Notes: generated from the sequence alone by a model not told the origin. DNA of 64,000 bases from DASYTH01 sp045806965 (GCA_045806965.1 JBJMIG010000044.1:53683-117682), one strand, 5' to 3'; shown: positions 47,833 to 57,543, counted from the first letter of the stretch. Translations and numbers: made by a program.

Positions 47833-50800
47833 CTACAGACCCAGCTGGGTCTCGGTGCTGGTGGTCAGCCGGTACTGGTTGGTCGGGTACGGCGCGGCGA
47901 ACCGGTACACCTGCGTGCCCCGCTGCGCCGGGAAGTCCCGGAAGCGCGCGGTGAGCAGGGTCATCGACTGGCTGCGCGGCACCTGCCCGAACAGGCCCCC
48001 GCGCCAGGGGTGCCAGGTGCCCTCGGTGATCAGCATCTGATACGGCGCATCGGACCACTGCACCGCGTAGGAGATGGGTTCGCTGATGCCGTTCTGGTAG
48101 ACAGGCTGGCGCTGGCACGGGAACAGGAACGCGAACTGCCAGGACAGGCCGATGGGCGCCGCGTTCGGCAGATACTCCTGCAGCGGCACGGCTCGGTGCA
48201 CGCTCGGGGCGGTGAACGCGAGCCATCCCCCGTCGTCGGTGGTGCCGTCCACGGCCACCAGCCTGATCGCGTCCGCCCCCACCGGCCGCCCGGTCGTGTC
48301 GTCCGCGATCAGGCTCCGCCAGCCGGTGCTGTCGAACAGGTCACTGATGTCCTTGCGCCCCAGCACATCCACACTCGTCCCGGCCCGCCGGCCCCACTCG
48401 ACGGCCAGGGAGTTGCCGGTCGCCAGCCGGCCCGAGACCAGCGTGGCCACCGCGCCGCCGGTGGGGAGCGACCCGGGCAGCTCGTACCACGCCGTGGTCA
48501 GGCGCCCGGTGGCCAAACCGGGTGTGGCGCCCTCGGTCCGGCTGCCCCAACCCTGCTCGCCGGCTCCTCCCGGCGGCGGCGGCGAGGCGACCGGCCAGCC
48601 GCCCGGCGCGAACGCGGTCGGCGCCGGGGCGGGCTGACCGGCCAGTGGCGTCAGCGGGGTGGCCGATCGGTCATCCAGCACGTCGATGGCCGTGGCGGCC
48701 ACGCAGTCGTGCGCGAGCGGGTCCCGGACCGCCGCCTGGGTGGCGGAGAACGTGTTCCACGTCCGAGCCGCCGCCACGGTGAAGCTGCCAACCAGGTAGC
48801 CGATGTCCGCGACGAAGAATGCCAGCAGCAGCAGCGGAACGGCCATCAGCACCGAGTATCGCCGCCAGTCCGGCTTGTACCGCCGGGCCCACCGGAACAC
48901 CAGGTAGGACAGGACGCCGAGGGCCAGCGCCCACAACAGCACACTGTCCGCGTGGAACTTCCATACGTGCGGCGCAATCCAGGCCTGGGGCATGCCGAAC
49001 ATCCAGTTGTACGGCCAGATGTTGGGTCCGTGGCCGGCGAGCGCGACCGCGGCCAGCACGCTGCCGACCCCGAGCACCACGGCCGGAACCGGCAGCTTCT
49101 CCCTGCGGGTCAACTCGCGCACCAGCGGCACGGACCCCACCAGCATCATCGCGAGAAACGCCGACCCGATCCCGGACAGCGCGCCGAAGTGGTGCGTCCA
49201 CTTGCTCGGCGTGATCCACAGCAGCAGGAACATGCCGATCGTGCTCCAGCCGGCAAGGGCCAGCCGGGACGGCACCGCGACCCGGCGGAACCGGGCGCCG
49301 GCCGTCAGCGCCACGAACCAGATCATGGCCACGATGCAGACCAACACGGCCGCGCGCTTGGCGTAGTTGCCCATCGGGTCCTGCTGCAACAGGAACTGGT
49401 AGCGCAGATACTCGGTGTACCAGGTCTCCGGCCCCTGAATCGCCCGGAAGATCGCCTGCGAGCGGACGAAATCGCGCATCGTGCCGTCGAAGAACGTGAC
49501 GAACGCCCCGGCCGCCCCGGCGGCGAGCACGCAGGCGATCCTGGCCACGGTGAGCCGCGGGCCGGCGTGCTGGCGGATCAACCGCCACATCGCGGGCAGT
49601 CCGGCCAGTATCGGGGCGAGTGCGGTGAACCCGGTCGGGTGCGCAAGCACCGCGAGGCCGGCGATGCCGACCGCGGCCGCCACCAGCGCCAGCCGCCGCC
49701 GCTCGACGGCGGTGGCCACGGCGAGCAGCACCAGCGCGCCGCACATGGTGACCACGCCTTCCGGCCGGACGCCCATGTCCAGCGGCAGCCACCAGGCCAG
49801 GAACGCTCCGGCCACCGCGGCCCGCACGAAGATCGGGCCCCACCTGGTGTCGCGCAGCGCCCCCGGCAGCACGTGCCGGCCGTCGACCAGTCGCCGCACC
49901 GCCCACCAGGTGACCAGGCCGAACAGCAACGCCGGGATGCGCAGCACCACCGGGGCGTAGCCGAACAACCGCTGCCAGAAGTTCAGGAAGACGTAGAACC
50001 AGCTGAACGGGGTGAAGGACTCGTTGTAGACCTGGTAGTAGTTGCCGACATAGCCCTCATAGGTGGCGTTGCGCGCCATCGCGCCGTAGTAGCCGTCGTC
50101 GTCGGTGGCCGGCGCCAGGAACAGCCAGGCGAGCATGACCAACGGCACGACCACGTCCACGACCCGCAGCTGGAACCGGCGGCGCCGCGCGGGCTCCCGC
50201 GCGATCGCCTTGTCCATCAGGATCAGGCAGGCCACCGCGACGGCGGCGGCGAGCAGCATCAGCACGGCGAGTGCGATCTTGATCGCGGTCGGTGACGAGG
50301 CGAACCGGTCGTCGACCTTGAGCCGCACGGACAGATCGTCCGCGGTCGCGCCGGGTATCGCCGCGGCGCCGGTCACCAGCATGTCCACGTCCGGCATGCG
50401 GTCGGCGGGCGCGCTGCCGACCGTCCGTCCACCTGCTGTGACGGTCAGACCGTCGGCGTCACCGATGAGCCGATAGTCACACGGGCCGGATGGCACCGCG
50501 GTGTCCACGATCCGCTGGTCCCGCACGTTCACCGTGAGCCGGCCGGACTTCGCGGTGACCAGCAGCCCGACCGGAACCGCGGCCGGCTGCCTCGGGTCCA
50601 CGGTGGCCAGTACGACGCCGTCCGTCGCGGCCGCGGCCGCGACGGCGGCGCAGCTGAACCTGGCGTCGATGCCGAGCGGCTTGTACGCGCCGAGGGTGAG
50701 CATCGTGGATTGCGGCGCCACCGGATCGTTCGGCCAGGCCACGGTCGGCTGGTTCACGTTGACCGGGGCCACCGGCAGCACCGCGGCGCATGCGATCGCA

Positions 50801-50922
50801 AGCAGACCTGAGACCATCGCGACGGTCAGCAGCCGTTTACGCCGCTTCGGGTCGGTGGCCGGGGGAACCTCGGTAGCGACGTCGTCCGAGCGCCCCTCGA
50901 CGGTATCGGCCGCAGTCTCCAA
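47833..50922 (-). CDS. arabinosyltransferase EmbA/B/C family
   Basis: A 1029-residue GT-C enzyme that adds arabinofuranose from decaprenyl-phospho-arabinose to arabinogalactan or a lipoarabinomannan-like glycan. One N-terminal helix (~32-55) precedes an exported beta domain, then the GT-C core with the acidic ATDDDGYYGAMARN loop and 12 or so further helices, then a large C-terminal carbohydrate-binding domain from ~660 with LFPCQRQPVYQNGISEP. Only one emb gene is in the window, though mycobacteria carry three. TTG 50922 (METAADT) is the only start in frame near the conserved N-terminus. Confidence 0.93.
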   Translation of the reverse strand: METAADTVEGRSDDVATEVPPATDPKRRKRLLTVAMVSGLLAIACAAVLPVAPVNVNQPTVAWPNDPVAPQSTMLTLGAYKPLGIDARFSCAAVAAAAATDGVVLATVDPRQPAAVPVGLLVTAKSGRLTVNVRDQRIVDTAVPSGPCDYRLIGDADGLTVTAGGRTVGSAPADRMPDVDMLVTGAAAIPGATADDLSVRLKVDDRFASSPTAIKIALAVLMLLAAAVAVACLILMDKAIAREPARRRRFQLRVVDVVVPLVMLAWLFLAPATDDDGYYGAMARNATYEGYVGNYYQVYNESFTPFSWFYVFLNFWQRLFGYAPVVLRIPALLFGLVTWWAVRRLVDGRHVLPGALRDTRWGPIFVRAAVAGAFLAWWLPLDMGVRPEGVVTMCGALVLLAVATAVERRRLALVAAAVGIAGLAVLAHPTGFTALAPILAGLPAMWRLIRQHAGPRLTVARIACVLAAGAAGAFVTFFDGTMRDFVRSQAIFRAIQGPETWYTEYLRYQFLLQQDPMGNYAKRAAVLVCIVAMIWFVALTAGARFRRVAVPSRLALAGWSTIGMFLLLWITPSKWTHHFGALSGIGSAFLAMMLVGSVPLVRELTRREKLPVPAVVLGVGSVLAAVALAGHGPNIWPYNWMFGMPQAWIAPHVWKFHADSVLLWALALGVLSYLVFRWARRYKPDWRRYSVLMAVPLLLLAFFVADIGYLVGSFTVAAARTWNTFSATQAAVRDPLAHDCVAATAIDVLDDRSATPLTPLAGQPAPAPTAFAPGGWPVASPPPPGGAGEQGWGSRTEGATPGLATGRLTTAWYELPGSLPTGGAVATLVSGRLATGNSLAVEWGRRAGTSVDVLGRKDISDLFDSTGWRSLIADDTTGRPVGADAIRLVAVDGTTDDGGWLAFTAPSVHRAVPLQEYLPNAAPIGLSWQFAFLFPCQRQPVYQNGISEPISYAVQWSDAPYQMLITEGTWHPWRGGLFGQVPRSQSMTLLTARFRDFPAQRGTQVYRFAAPYPTNQYRLTTSTETQLGL

Positions 50923-51232
50923 GGGAACGCCATCCTCGATTTTAGTGGTATATGCGCATGGCGGGCTCCCGGCACAAGCGCGCGAACGAGGCTAGCAGCC
51001 GGCCGGAGACGCCTGCAGCACCCCACCACCGGCACATCCGTCGTGCGCTGGTGGTTCGACCAGGAACGGGGCCGCCGATGCCGCGAAATAGGCGGTCAGC
51101 AGTCGGCCGGCCACGCCCCGGAACCGGTACACCCGCTGGCAGCGAGGTACAGTGACGCGTCCTGCCCGCCGGCCGCACGTGAGGAGGCCAGTTCTGCCTG
51201 GCAGAGCCGATTTACGACAGGCCAGCGTTGAC
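50923..51232. other. 310-base divergent intergenic region between emb and the flippase operon
   Basis: Gene-free. The end next to emb is AT-rich (ATTTTAGTGGTATATGCGCA) and contains a leftward promoter candidate. The rest is GC-rich with GAGGAGG at about 51181-51187, which lies too far from ATG 51233 to serve it. No repeat or RNA structure stands out. Confidence 0.5.
50949..50977 (-). promoter_or_regulatory. candidate promoter of the emb operon
   Basis: On the minus strand TTGTGC (50972-50977) and CATATA (50949-50954) are separated by 17 bases, about 30 bases before the TTG start at 50922. Both fit a sigma-A-type promoter moderately well. Confidence 0.4.
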
Positions 51233-52519
51233 ATGAAAGAGCCAGCGGTGCCTCGGTCGACGGTTGGTGGCACCTCCGCCGGGCGGGCCATCGGCTTGGT
51301 CGGACTGTGCGTCATCGCCTCCGGATTGTTGGTGAATGCATATCTGGCGGTCGTGGCCCGAAATGTGTCGGTCGCGGAATACAAGAATTTCGGCGCCTAC
51401 TGGTCCCTTGTGCTGGTCCTTGGTTTCGGTGTGTTTTTGCCCATTGAGCAGGAGCTGGCCCGTCGGTTGAACTCGCCGGCGGTAGATCACCGGGCAGTCT
51501 TGCGAGCGGCGTTGACCACGGCCGGAGGGTTCGCGCTGGCCGAGCTTGCCGTCGTGCTCGCCGCATCGCCGCTGCTGCTCGACGCTCTCGGGGACCGGCG
51601 CGGGATGTTGGCCGCCCTCGGCGCCATGTGCCTGGTCGCGGCCGGGCAGTTCGTGGTGCGCGGTGCGCTGATCGGGACCGGCCGGATGGGCATCTACGGC
51701 GGCGTGCTCGTGCTCGACGGGGTGCTGCGCGTCGTGCTCGCCGTCGCGGTGGCGCTGGCGGTGAGCACCGACAGCGTCGGCTATGCCTGGACCCTGGTCG
51801 CGGCCATCGCGATCTCTCACGTGCCGCTGTTGTTCGTGGTGCTGCGGCGGGCCGTGGGCCATCCGGGCGAGCCGGTGGGGGCGCGTTCGTTCGCCGCGTC
51901 GGTGGTCCCGCTGCTGGCCGGTTCGCTGGCCGCGCAGCTGCTGCTCAACGGCGTACCGGTACTGGTCTCGGCGGTCGCGGCGGCCGATGAACAGGTGGCC
52001 GCGGGCCGATTCCAAGCGGCTTTCCTGCTGGCCAGAATTCCGCTTTTCGTCGCGGTGCCGCTGCAGACCGTGATCCTGCCCGCGCTGACCCGGCTGTTCG
52101 AGTCCGATCGAGCCGCGGTGGCGTTGCGGGTGGTGAGCCGCTTCGCCGGCGCCATGCTCGGCATGGCGGTGTTGGGCGTGGCCGCGGCGTATTCGATCGG
52201 ACCGTGGTTGATCGAGCTGGTGTTCGGCGCACAGTATGTGGTGGAGCGCTTCGATCTGGCCGCGATGGTGGTCGGGGTCGCGGCGTACCTCGGGTTGATT
52301 TTCGTAACGCAGGCGCTCGTGGCGTCCGCACTGCATGCCAAGGTGGCCTGGAGCTGGCTGGTCGGCCTGGCGGTCGCGGTGCTGGTGTTCGCCGCGGTCG
52401 GCGACCTGGTGTTGCGCGCGGAGCTGGCCTTCCTGCTCGGCTCGACGGTTGGTTGTGTGGTCGGGCTGGCGCAGCTGCTGGCCGCGCATCGGCGCAAGTC
52501 CAGCCGGGCGCGGAACTGA
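51233..52519 (+). CDS. polysaccharide flippase-like membrane protein
   Basis: A ~428-residue protein with about 12 membrane helices, starting MKEPAVPRSTVGGTSAGRA and including NFGAYWSLVLVLGFGVFLPIE, then ELARRL. Length and architecture match Wzx/MviN-like exporters (MOP superfamily), which flip lipid-linked glycans across the membrane. It begins the operon 51233-57214 with a methyltransferase and two galactofuranosyltransferases, so it may flip lipid-linked galactan or another glycan. ATG 51233 has only a weak AGGCC upstream; GTG 51152 or 51179 are other in-frame starts. Confidence 0.82.
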   Translation: MKEPAVPRSTVGGTSAGRAIGLVGLCVIASGLLVNAYLAVVARNVSVAEYKNFGAYWSLVLVLGFGVFLPIEQELARRLNSPAVDHRAVLRAALTTAGGFALAELAVVLAASPLLLDALGDRRGMLAALGAMCLVAAGQFVVRGALIGTGRMGIYGGVLVLDGVLRVVLAVAVALAVSTDSVGYAWTLVAAIAISHVPLLFVVLRRAVGHPGEPVGARSFAASVVPLLAGSLAAQLLLNGVPVLVSAVAAADEQVAAGRFQAAFLLARIPLFVAVPLQTVILPALTRLFESDRAAVALRVVSRFAGAMLGMAVLGVAAAYSIGPWLIELVFGAQYVVERFDLAAMVVGVAAYLGLIFVTQALVASALHAKVAWSWLVGLAVAVLVFAAVGDLVLRAELAFLLGSTVGCVVGLAQLLAAHRRKSSRARN

Positions 52520-52541
52520 CCATCGCACAAAAGGGCGGACC

Positions 52542-53240
52542 GTGGCACATACCCAAGATCAATTCAACGAGGAGTACTACCGGGGCAACGGGCAGCTGGG
52601 TGACCGCCCGGCGCTGCGCTACTACGCCCGGCTGGTTCGACGATATGTCGGCGCCGGCCCGTACCTCGACTACGGCTGCGGCACCGGCCATCTGGTCCGG
52701 CGCCTCTCCTCGCTCGGCGAGGCGTCCGGATTCGAGATCTCCACATACTCGGCCAGCCAGGCCAGGGTGAACGCCCCCGGCTGCCGGATCTACACCGACG
52801 ATGCCGAGATCCCCGATGCCAGCGTCGCCGGCATCACCAGCATCCACGTCCTGGAACACCTGGCCGACGACATCGTCGAACAGGTGCTCGCCACCTGGCG
52901 GCGCATCCTGCGGCCGGGCGGCCGGGTGCTCGCGGTGATGCCCGACCCGGCCGGCCGGGCCAGTGTGATGGCCGGCGAGGGCTGGATCGGCTACGCCGAC
53001 ACAACTCACATCAACCTCAAGCCGCACGCGGAGTGGGCTGCGGTGCTCGCCGGACACGGGCTCCGAGTGCTGCGCGAGGGTAGCGACGGGATGTGGAACG
53101 TGCCGTACGGCCGGCTGCCCAAGCTCGTCGACGCGGCGCTGCGTGCCGGCCCGGCCCTCGCCCAGTTCCTGTCCGGGCGGTTGTTCCTGCGGCCCGGTTC
53201 CGGTGAGTCCAGCATCTTCGTGCTCGCCAGCGACAACTGA
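52542..53240 (+). CDS. class I SAM-dependent methyltransferase
   Basis: A 232-residue enzyme: motif I PYLDYGCGTGHLVRRL, motif II region ITSIHVLEHLADDIVEQVL and a post-II WRRILRPGGRVLAVMPDP. There is no zinc ribbon. Its place between a flippase and galactofuranosyltransferases points to methylation of a glycan or lipid carrier of the envelope, such as a terminal cap that stops polymer growth (inference). AAGGGCGGACC precedes GTG 52542. The gap to the flippase is 22 bases and to the next gene 9 bases. Confidence 0.85.
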   Translation: MAHTQDQFNEEYYRGNGQLGDRPALRYYARLVRRYVGAGPYLDYGCGTGHLVRRLSSLGEASGFEISTYSASQARVNAPGCRIYTDDAEIPDASVAGITSIHVLEHLADDIVEQVLATWRRILRPGGRVLAVMPDPAGRASVMAGEGWIGYADTTHINLKPHAEWAAVLAGHGLRVLREGSDGMWNVPYGRLPKLVDAALRAGPALAQFLSGRLFLRPGSGESSIFVLASDN

Positions 53241-53249
53241 CGCCTATCG

Positions 53250-55202
53250 ATGAGGAACGCTGATCCAGCAATGTCCACCAGAACCCAATCGGAAGCCGCC
53301 AGCGGCTCGGTGCCCGTCCAGCCGCCCGGACAGTTGGTTGCCCAGCGCGGGCTGTTCCGCGGCCCGCGGCCGGAGTGCCCGGTAGACCTGTATGCCACGG
53401 TCGGCGCCGGCTCGGTCGCCCGCGAGCGATACCGCGCGGTCGTACACCCGCATTCCGCGTTGAGCACCGACACCTACTTCGGACGCTTCCCGGCCAGCTA
53501 CTGGCAGCGCTGGACGGTCGTGGACCGGGTGAACGTCGAGCTGGTGGTCACCGGTTCCGGTCGGCTGTCCGTGGTCGCCTCCGACGCGGCGGGAAAGACC
53601 AGGGTGGTGGCCGGCAGCACGGTCGACGCGGCGCGGGCCGAGGACGTGCGGCTCACCGCCCGGCTGGACCGCTTCCTGGACGGCGGTTTCCTGTGGCTCG
53701 ACGTCGCCACGGAGGACGGCGACCTGGTGATCGAGCGGATGAGCTGGACGGTCGAGCCGCCGGAGCGGGTCCGCCCGGCCGCGGTGGTGATCTGCACGTT
53801 CAACAGGGCTGACGACTGCCTGAACACACTGGCCTCGCTGGCCGGCGACCAGGAGGCGCTGGCCCGGCTGGACGCGGTGCACGTCGTGGACCAGGGCGAC
53901 GACCCGGTCGAGTCGCGGCCGGGCTTCGCCGAGGTGGGCGCCGCGCTGCAGGGCCGGCTGCGCTACCTGCGCCAGGCCAACCTCGGTGGCGCCGGCGGGT
54001 TCGGCCGCGGAATGTACGAGGTGATCTCCGGCGGCGGGCAGACCGACGTGCTGCTGATGGACGACGACGTGCTGTGCGAGCCGGAGATCACGGTCCGGCT
54101 GTCCGCGTTCGCCAACCGCACCGCCGAGCCGGTCATCGTTGGCGGGCAGATGCTGCGGCTGCTGCACCCGACCTGGCTGGTGGCCGGCGCCGAGTACGCC
54201 GACTTCGCCCAACTGCTGCCCGGCAAGGTGGTCGACGGCGCGCTGGACGACGCGGACCTCCTGGCCGAGGAGCTGGATGAGGACGACGAGCCGACCGGCC
54301 GACCCGCTCGCGGCGACCGGCGGGTGGACGCCGACTACAACGCCTGGTGGTCCTGCCTGATCCCGGCCGAGGCGGTCACCCGGCTCGGCCTACCGCTGCC
54401 GCTGTTCTTCCAGTGGGATGACATCGAGTACGGCTACCGCGCGCGGGCCGCCGGCATCCCCACCGTCACCCTGCCCGGGGCCGGCCTCTGGCACCAGGAC
54501 TTCGACTGGAAGGACCTGGACAAGTGGAGCGAGTACTTCGCGGTCCGCAACGCCATGATCGTCGCCGCGCTGCACGCCGAAGTCGACCCGAAGCAGACCG
54601 CGCGGGTGCTCACCTCACGCATCGCCCGCAACCTGCTGAGCATGCGCTACGGGCTGGTGGCCACGCTGCTCAAGGCGGTTGAGGACTACCTCGCCGGTCC
54701 GGAGATCCTCGCCGACGGCGGGGTCGCCGCGGCCGCCGAGATCCGCCGGCTCCGCGCCGGGTACCCGGATACCGTGCTGCACGCGGCGGCCGACCTGCCG
54801 GACCTGCGCTCCGGACGGGTTAGGCTGGTGGCGGCGCCGGTCCGGTACGGCAACCGGACGACCAAGAAGAACGCCCGCAAGCCCGGCCGGGCCGTCCTGA
54901 TCAAGCGGCTCGCCGACCTGGCACTGGACCGCACGAGGCACCCGTCGGGTGCGGTGCCCAGCGCCGATGCGCACTGGTGGCATCTCGCCGGATTCGACAC
55001 GGCGTTGATCACGGACGGCTCCCAGGAGGGCGTCCGGGTGCTGCGCCGGGACCGGGCGATGATGATCGACCTGGCCAAACGGGCGGCCATCCTGGTCCGC
55101 AGGTTTCTCGCCGAGGCGCCTCGGCTCAAGCGGGAGTACCGGGCCGCGGCCGCGGAGCTCACCAGCAGTGACAACTGGCGCCGGCTCTACGATCGATCAT
55201 GA
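53250..55202 (+). CDS. GlfT2-type galactofuranosyltransferase, paralogue 1
   Basis: A ~650-residue GT2 enzyme of the GlfT2 fold: an N-terminal beta-rich domain (TDTYFGRFPASYWQRWT), GT-A core starting VVICTFNRADDCLNTL, the metal-binding DDD in DVLLMDDDVLCEPE, WWSCLIP and FFQWDDIEYGYR (WDD acid), then a helical C-terminus. It would add Galf from UDP-Galf. It diverges from the second copy in the central region (acidic LDEDDEPTGRPARGD insertion). ATG 53250 is used though no ribosome site is close; ATG 53271 is possible. Its stop overlaps ATG 55199 in the next frame. Confidence 0.85.
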   Translation: MRNADPAMSTRTQSEAASGSVPVQPPGQLVAQRGLFRGPRPECPVDLYATVGAGSVARERYRAVVHPHSALSTDTYFGRFPASYWQRWTVVDRVNVELVVTGSGRLSVVASDAAGKTRVVAGSTVDAARAEDVRLTARLDRFLDGGFLWLDVATEDGDLVIERMSWTVEPPERVRPAAVVICTFNRADDCLNTLASLAGDQEALARLDAVHVVDQGDDPVESRPGFAEVGAALQGRLRYLRQANLGGAGGFGRGMYEVISGGGQTDVLLMDDDVLCEPEITVRLSAFANRTAEPVIVGGQMLRLLHPTWLVAGAEYADFAQLLPGKVVDGALDDADLLAEELDEDDEPTGRPARGDRRVDADYNAWWSCLIPAEAVTRLGLPLPLFFQWDDIEYGYRARAAGIPTVTLPGAGLWHQDFDWKDLDKWSEYFAVRNAMIVAALHAEVDPKQTARVLTSRIARNLLSMRYGLVATLLKAVEDYLAGPEILADGGVAAAAEIRRLRAGYPDTVLHAAADLPDLRSGRVRLVAAPVRYGNRTTKKNARKPGRAVLIKRLADLALDRTRHPSGAVPSADAHWWHLAGFDTALITDGSQEGVRVLRRDRAMMIDLAKRAAILVRRFLAEAPRLKREYRAAAAELTSSDNWRRLYDRS

Positions 55203-55252
55203 CCGCGCGTGACGTAGGGGATCGCGTACGGCAAGCTCACTGGAGGAGCGAC

Positions 55253-57214
55253 GTGAACAAGCAGGGGACGACAACGAAGGCAGCGGAGCGCGTGGTGGCC
55301 CCGCCGGCACGACAGGATCATCCCGATACCGGCTCGCCGGTCCGCAGACCCGGCGCGGACCGGGTGCTGCAGCGGGTCATCCTGCCGAGGGACACCGACC
55401 CGTTGGACGTCCGGCCGCTGTACCTGGACGAGCCGGACAACGTGCACAGCCACGTCTCCTCGCGTCGCGCGGTCACCGTGCCGACCTCAGCCCGGGTGTC
55501 CTTCGCCGCCTACTTCAACGCCTTCCCGGCCAGCTCCTGGAAGCGCTGGACCCGGGTCGAGGAGGTGCTGCTGCGGATGGACGTGCGCGGCGGCGGCCGG
55601 ATCGACGTGTACCGGTCCAAGCCCAACGGGGACGTGGTGCACCTGGAGGGCAAGCCGGTTCGCCCGTCCGACGACTGGCAGACCATGGAGTTCACGATCA
55701 GCCTCGGGCCGTTCGAGGACGGCGGCTGGATCTGGTTCGACGTGTTCACCGACGACGCACCGCTCGAGCTCACCGACGCCGCGTGGATGGCCACCCAGGG
55801 CCTGCCGTCGCAGCGGCTGTCCATCGGCACGACCACGTTCAACCGCCCGGACGACTGCGTCGCCTCGTTGCTCGCGCTGGCCGAGGAGCCGGCGGTGTTG
55901 GACATCATCAGCCACGTCTACGTCGCCGACCAGGGCGACCGCAAGATCTCCGGGCATCCGCGGTTCGCCGAGGCGTCCGCCGCGCTCGGCGACAAGTTGC
56001 AGGTGATCAACCAGGACAACATCGGCGGCTCGGGCGGTTTCACCCGAGGGCTCTACGAGTCGCTCGAGCACGACGACGTCGACCAGATCCTGCTGCTCGA
56101 CGACGACATCGTGCTCGAGCCGGACAGCATCCTGCGGGCCAACGCCTTCGCCCGCGCCGCGGCCAAGCCGGTCGTGGTCGGCGGGCACATGCTCAACCTG
56201 CAGGCCAAGGCCAGGCTGCACAGCACCGGCGAGATCGTCGATCTCAGCTCGTGCGTGTGGCGGGCCGCGCCGGACGCGCTAGTCGACCACGACTTCGGCA
56301 AGAAGTCACTACGCGCCACCAAGAAGCTGCACAAGCGGATCAACTCCACCTACAACGGTTGGTGGATGTGCCTGTTCCCGCGCGAGGTGGTGGAGCGGAC
56401 CGGGCTGCCGCTGCCGCTGTTCATCAAATGGGACGACGCGGAGTACTCGCTGCGCGCGCTGGCCGCCGGCTTCCCGACGGTCAGCCTGCCGGGCGCGGCG
56501 GTGTGGCACATGCCGTGGACCGACAAGAACGACTCCACCGACTGGACGGCGTACTTCCACCTGCGCAACCGGCTGGTGATGGCCGCCCTGCACAGCCCGT
56601 ACGACGTGCGCAAGACGCTGCTGCTGCAGGGCATGCGGGTCTCGATACGGCGGCTGCTGTCCATGGAGTACTCGACCGTGGCGATCGAGCAGAAGGCGAT
56701 CGAGGACTTCCTGGAGGGGCCGGATCGGCTCTTCGAGCGGCTGCGCACCGGCCTGCCGGAGGTGCAGGCGATCCGCCGCCAGTACACCGACGCTCAGCTG
56801 CTGTCGTCGGCCCGGGAGTTCCCGCCGCCGACCTTCGACATGGTCAAGGCCGAGGAGTTGCTCAGGCCGCCGGTGCACCCGCTGCGGATCGCCGCGCGGG
56901 CGTCCAAGGCCCTGCTGCACAACATGCGCCAGCCGGACCACGCGTCGATCGAGCGTCCGCAGGTGAACATCCCGGCCGGGAGCGCCCTGTGGTTCCTGCT
57001 CGGCAACCTGGACAGCGCCACGGTGTCCAGCGCGGACGGCAGCGGCGTCGCGTTCCGTAAGCGCGACCCCAAACTGTTCCGGGAGCTCTCCCGGCGGGTG
57101 GCGAACAACTATCGGACCCTGATCAAGGAGTGGCCGACCCTGGTCGAGACCTACCGTGCGGCCGTTCCCGAGCTGACCTCGGTCGAGGCTTGGCGCAAGG
57201 TCTTCGAACACTGA
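55253..57214 (+). CDS. glfT2: galactofuranosyltransferase GlfT2
   Basis: A 653-residue GT2 polymerase that alternates beta-1,5 and beta-1,6 Galf linkages to build the galactan. Features match M. tuberculosis GlfT2: SRVILPR-like VLQRVILPRDTDPLDVRPLY, SFAAYFNAFPASSWKRW, TTFNRPDDCVASLLAL, the DDD in LLLDDDIVLEPDS, NGWWMCLFPREV, FIKWDDAEYSLRA and GAAVWHMPWTDKND. GTG 55253 is chosen because GGAGGAGCGAC directly precedes it; ATG 55199 overlaps the upstream stop. A strong terminator follows immediately, closing the operon. Confidence 0.93.
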   Translation: MNKQGTTTKAAERVVAPPARQDHPDTGSPVRRPGADRVLQRVILPRDTDPLDVRPLYLDEPDNVHSHVSSRRAVTVPTSARVSFAAYFNAFPASSWKRWTRVEEVLLRMDVRGGGRIDVYRSKPNGDVVHLEGKPVRPSDDWQTMEFTISLGPFEDGGWIWFDVFTDDAPLELTDAAWMATQGLPSQRLSIGTTTFNRPDDCVASLLALAEEPAVLDIISHVYVADQGDRKISGHPRFAEASAALGDKLQVINQDNIGGSGGFTRGLYESLEHDDVDQILLLDDDIVLEPDSILRANAFARAAAKPVVVGGHMLNLQAKARLHSTGEIVDLSSCVWRAAPDALVDHDFGKKSLRATKKLHKRINSTYNGWWMCLFPREVVERTGLPLPLFIKWDDAEYSLRALAAGFPTVSLPGAAVWHMPWTDKNDSTDWTAYFHLRNRLVMAALHSPYDVRKTLLLQGMRVSIRRLLSMEYSTVAIEQKAIEDFLEGPDRLFERLRTGLPEVQAIRRQYTDAQLLSSAREFPPPTFDMVKAEELLRPPVHPLRIAARASKALLHNMRQPDHASIERPQVNIPAGSALWFLLGNLDSATVSSADGSGVAFRKRDPKLFRELSRRVANNYRTLIKEWPTLVETYRAAVPELTSVEAWRKVFEH

Positions 57215-57216
57215 TC

Positions 57217-57255
57217 GGTGACCCGCCCGGCGGATCAGCCGCCGGGCGGGTCACC
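57217..57255 (+). terminator. 17-bp GC-rich terminator hairpin after glfT2
   Basis: GGTGACCCGCCCGGCGG, loop ATCAG, then CCGCCGGGCGGGTCACC: a perfect 17-bp stem starting 3 bases after the glfT2 stop. There is no T-run, as is common for actinobacterial terminators. Confidence 0.85.
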
Positions 57256-57290
57256 CACACGGCCAGAGTGGCGGGTGCGGGGAAAGCAAT

Positions 57291-57323
57291 GCCGCCCGCC
57301 ACCGATACGCGGTGACGGGCGGC
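57291..57323 (-). terminator. terminator hairpin of the cold-shock gene
   Basis: GCCGCCCG pairs with CGGGCGGC around inner arms CACCG/CGGTG. It lies 17 bases past the csp stop on the minus strand. An overlapping alternative stem, GTGGCGGG with CCCGCCAC (about 57268-57301), would compete with it. Confidence 0.6.
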
Positions 57324-57339
57324 TACTCAGCGATAGAAC

Positions 57340-57543
57340 TCAGAGCGCGCTGACTCCGGTGGCCTGGGGGCCCTTGCTGCCCTGGCCAATCTCGAACTCC
57401 ACGCGCTGGTTCTCTTCCAGGCTGCGGAAGCCGTTGCCCCTGATCTCCGAGTAGTGCACGAAGACGTCGGCTCCGCCGTCGTCCGGTGCGATGAACCCGA
57501 AGCCCTTTTCAGAGTTGAACCACTTCACGGTGCCCTGTGCCAC
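57340..57543 (-). CDS. cold-shock-domain protein
   Basis: A 67-residue single-strand nucleic-acid-binding protein. RNP1 is KGFGFIAPDD and RNP2 is VFVHYSEI, with the usual GTVKWFNSEKGFGF start. Such proteins melt RNA structure during cold or growth transitions. GTG 57543 has GAGGAG five bases upstream. It converges with glfT2, each with its own hairpin. The ~90-base leader upstream of it, downstream of a promoter candidate, may control translation by temperature, as for cspA (analogy). Confidence 0.95.
   Translation of the reverse strand: MAQGTVKWFNSEKGFGFIAPDDGGADVFVHYSEIRGNGFRSLEENQRVEFEIGQGSKGPQATGVSAL

Noticed and set aside
47761..50295. An 844-codon open frame on the plus strand opposite the arabinosyltransferase gene
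   Set aside because: A GC-bias artefact antisense to emb; low-complexity Arg/Pro/Gln/His-rich translation without any motif.
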